A stretch of DNA of 64,000 nt from Bacteroidota bacterium (GTDB lineage Bacteria > Bacteroidota > Bacteroidia > UKL13-3). Every line of letters starts with the position of its first letter. Within the stretch, counting starts at the first letter, position 1. Location: NCBI GenBank assembly GCA_027491085.1, contig JAIXWW010000013.1:1-64000 (forward strand), given 5' to 3'. The notes under the pieces are model-generated. The model ran no database searches, was not told where the DNA came from, and was given only the letters and a program-made list of their open reading frames with translations. Positions 63,501-64,000 of this stretch are shown in pieces. Made by a program: the position numbers and the translations under genes.

Positions 63501-64000
63501 AATGGACCTAATAACTCTTGGACAACTACCTCAGGGGCAATATTTACAGGAAATTCTACAGGATATGCAACTCAGTCAAATGGATGGATACAAAGTACCA
63601 CTAAGTTAACTGGGGCAGCGGGCCAATCAAATGTAAAAGTGAGAATGCGTTTTGAAAGTACTACATTCACTTTCTTTGGAACGGATGAAGGTTGGGCAGT
63701 TGATAATATTGAGGTTTTTCCTCCAGTAGCTCCTACAGTTATCACAGGTTCTAAATCAAGTATCACTACAAATAATGCAACTTTATCGGGTATTATAACC
63801 AGTAATGGAAATTCAACCATAACTGAAAGTGGTGTTGTGTTTAGCACATCGCCATCACCAATTAGAGGTGCTGTTGGAGCGGTTGATTCAGCTTCAAGTC
63901 CATTAGCGACTAATGGTTTATTTAGTAAAAATATTTCAGGATTAAGCAATGCTACAACTTATTATTATCGTGCTTATGCAAAAAATGCTGTTGGCACCAG
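60513..64000 (+). CDS. Large repetitive surface protein (partial at window end)
   Basis: Open frame from the ATG at 60513 to the last base (at least 1162 residues), without a stop. A signal peptide (MKKFLTKLNFNLSVSLLILLFISVFG to SRAQ) leads into a 215-residue first domain with PLGFNFNYDGATYNTAAGCTNGWLSL and PILAPLWDDHDG, typical of the head of large Bacteroidota surface proteins. After it come FN3-like domains near residues 250-350 and 350-450, an anchor-J/MAM-like domain (LPYSENFDAATTSWTTNS, ending in VKVRFRFWADPFVDEGWAVDNIDVFLP) near 453-655, and then a second copy of the FN3 pair and anchor-J module. The repeat is about 410-415 residues. Relatives usually end in a T9SS signal, which must lie beyond the window. 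Role unknown; adhesion is likely. Confidence 0.88.
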   Translation, partial: MKKFLTKLNFNLSVSLLILLFISVFGSESRAQVSNYVFTASSGTFVPLSGGTTMILSGGTTDDGYYNNIPLGFNFNYDGATYNTAAGCTNGWLSLIGSMTENAWTNNLNSGIPAARPILAPLWDDHDGSGITFTYKTDYIAATSDSVFTAEWLDVDWQFQGGSTISFQVKLFKNSGNIQFIYRQESTPVFGVSASIGISSVTTGINKFLSLNGSSAAPSVSYTVETTSISTKPATGQIYQFAPPIPAAPVMITGTKTNVLTNTATLSGTIVGNTFPAITTSGVVVGTSPSPTIGDPLVIDSITTPVATSGSFTKNIAGLNNSTTYFYRAYAINSIGTTYGADSSFTTNAGSTTANIISIGATGVTTNSSNIGGTIVNNGGDPITTSGVVYATTSLPAIGGSGVFDSVTTPNISSGSFNFILGGLTHSTKYYYRAYAINSIGTAYSIQDSFTTAPIISVLPYSENFDAATTSWTTNSINGGTNAWEKGSPTKTNLNGPFSAPNCFVTKLSGNYLGTEDCGLTSPQFDFSGLTVTPVISFKHKFDESNDVDWDGGVVEISINNGAWTRLDNNTGTGTNFNTINSTAWYNNSSGNGTLGANKFNDLSTSYASQVNGWITSITPLSGAMGQSNVKVRFRFWADPFVDEGWAVDNIDVFLPVSPTVSTNSNSNITSNSATLSGNIISNGFSAITESGVVYSTSPAPVRGALGVVDSASSPLATTGVFSKGISGLNNSTTYYYRAYAKNDVGTTYGPDSVFTTNASSTIASINANTATLIKATSAVLGATIVNNGGDPITLSGIVFSTTSLPTIGAVGVVDSVTTPNISSGSFNFTLAGLTHSTKYYYRAYAINSIGTAYSTEDSFTTAPIISALPYSENFDIINNNGWGASTVSGVINPWQLGTPAKTNINNAFSAPNAWVTNITGNYANSTNAALTSPQFDFSAQTVDPILRFQHKFRTISGVDIAIVEISINNGPWTQLDNNFGTGTNFNSSNGSLGWYNGPNNSWTTTSGAIFTGNSTGYATQSNGWIQSTTKLTGAAGQSNVKVRMRFESTTFTFFGTDEGWAVDNIEVFPPVAPTVITGSKSSITTNNATLSGIITSNGNSTITESGVVFSTSPSPIRGAVGAVDSASSPLATNGLFSKNISGLSNATTYYYRAYAKNAVGT
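61555..62785 (+). repeat. First copy of a 410-residue tandem module
   Basis: Contains FN3 (TTNAGSTTAN... to SIQDSFTTAP), the anchor-J-like domain and the next FN3 (to GPDSVFTTNA). Matching points recur 1230 bases later for the first FN3 (GTTAACAATGG at 61638 and 62868) and 1245 bases later for the second (ACTGAAAGTGG at 62577 and ACTGAAAGTGGTG at 63822). Confidence 0.85.
62786..64000 (+). repeat. Second copy of the 410-residue tandem module (cut by window end)
   Basis: Runs from TTNASSTIASIN through FN3, anchor-J (LPYSENFDIINNNGW...) and into the following FN3. Protein similarity to the first copy is high in the FN3 parts (SVTTPNISSGSFNF and STKYYYRAYAINSIGTAYS are nearly identical) and lower in the anchor-J part. 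Confidence 0.83.

Noticed and set aside
61850..63949. Minus-strand open frames under the large surface protein
   Set aside because: They are antisense shadows of a Ser/Thr/Asn-rich repeat; they recur with the repeat and have no start context or family character.

Overview
The window is chromosomal DNA from a low-GC member of the Bacteroidota. The evidence is a GldA/GldF/GldG gliding-type ABC transporter, a secreted PKD-repeat protein ending in a gliding-associated (CHU/T9SS type B) C-terminal domain, an FtsL-like protein and long-linker FtsZ of Bacteroidota type, an SDR-type threonine dehydrogenase, A-rich translation starts without clear Shine-Dalgarno sequences, and lipoproteins with a late Cys after a short signal. 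No rRNA, tRNA, CRISPR array, transposase or prophage gene was seen. I cannot place the organism below phylum.

Layout. 1-4800: the tail of an unknown gene, a terminator, pyruvate carboxylase and an unknown lipoprotein. 4850-7688 (minus): a tightly packed cassette of three GNAT acetyltransferases, an OsmC-like protein and a SAM methyltransferase. 7776-12262 (minus): two family 2 glycosyltransferases, a 2-oxoglutarate/Fe(II) oxygenase and a two-domain PlsC-GNAT acyltransferase resembling the ornithine-lipid synthase OlsF, so an envelope-lipid/glycan theme is likely. 12328-25901: housekeeping genes (deoxynucleoside kinase, RluA-type pseudouridine synthase, panB, dnaK, threonine dehydrogenase, metG) mixed with small exported or unknown proteins. 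25910-29695: a 1261-residue PKD surface protein. 29840-30120: an array of palindromic repeats. 30125-35362: an XRE regulator divergent from a 1577-residue single-chain Type ISP restriction-modification enzyme. 35468-40052 (minus): gldA-gldF-gldG and a DUF4340 gene. 40342-56588 (plus): a complete division and cell wall (dcw) run, mraZ-rsmH-ftsL-ftsI-murE-mraY-murD-ftsW-murG-murC-ftsQ-ftsA-ftsZ, headed by a three-repeat MraZ box and closed by a strong terminator. 56644-60367 (minus): an MscS channel, a Glu/Leu-type dehydrogenase and anmK. 60513-64000: a large repetitive exported protein that runs off the window.

Functional links. The dcw genes make and ligate peptidoglycan precursors and build the divisome; anmK (recycling of anhydro-MurNAc) belongs to the same wall economy. 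GldA/F/G, the CHU protein and the terminal surface protein all belong to the envelope or surface.

The most unusual signals are not genes. First, families of short-word iterated sequences fill several spacers and also appear in frame inside essential genes (metG twice, murC twice, probably murG), where they match local extra loops. Second, several perfect palindromes sit inside the dcw operon and in leaders, including a 16-bp palindrome and an A17 tract just before rsmH. Third, the Type ISP gene has a sharply AT-rich target-recognition region, suggesting specificity-domain exchange.
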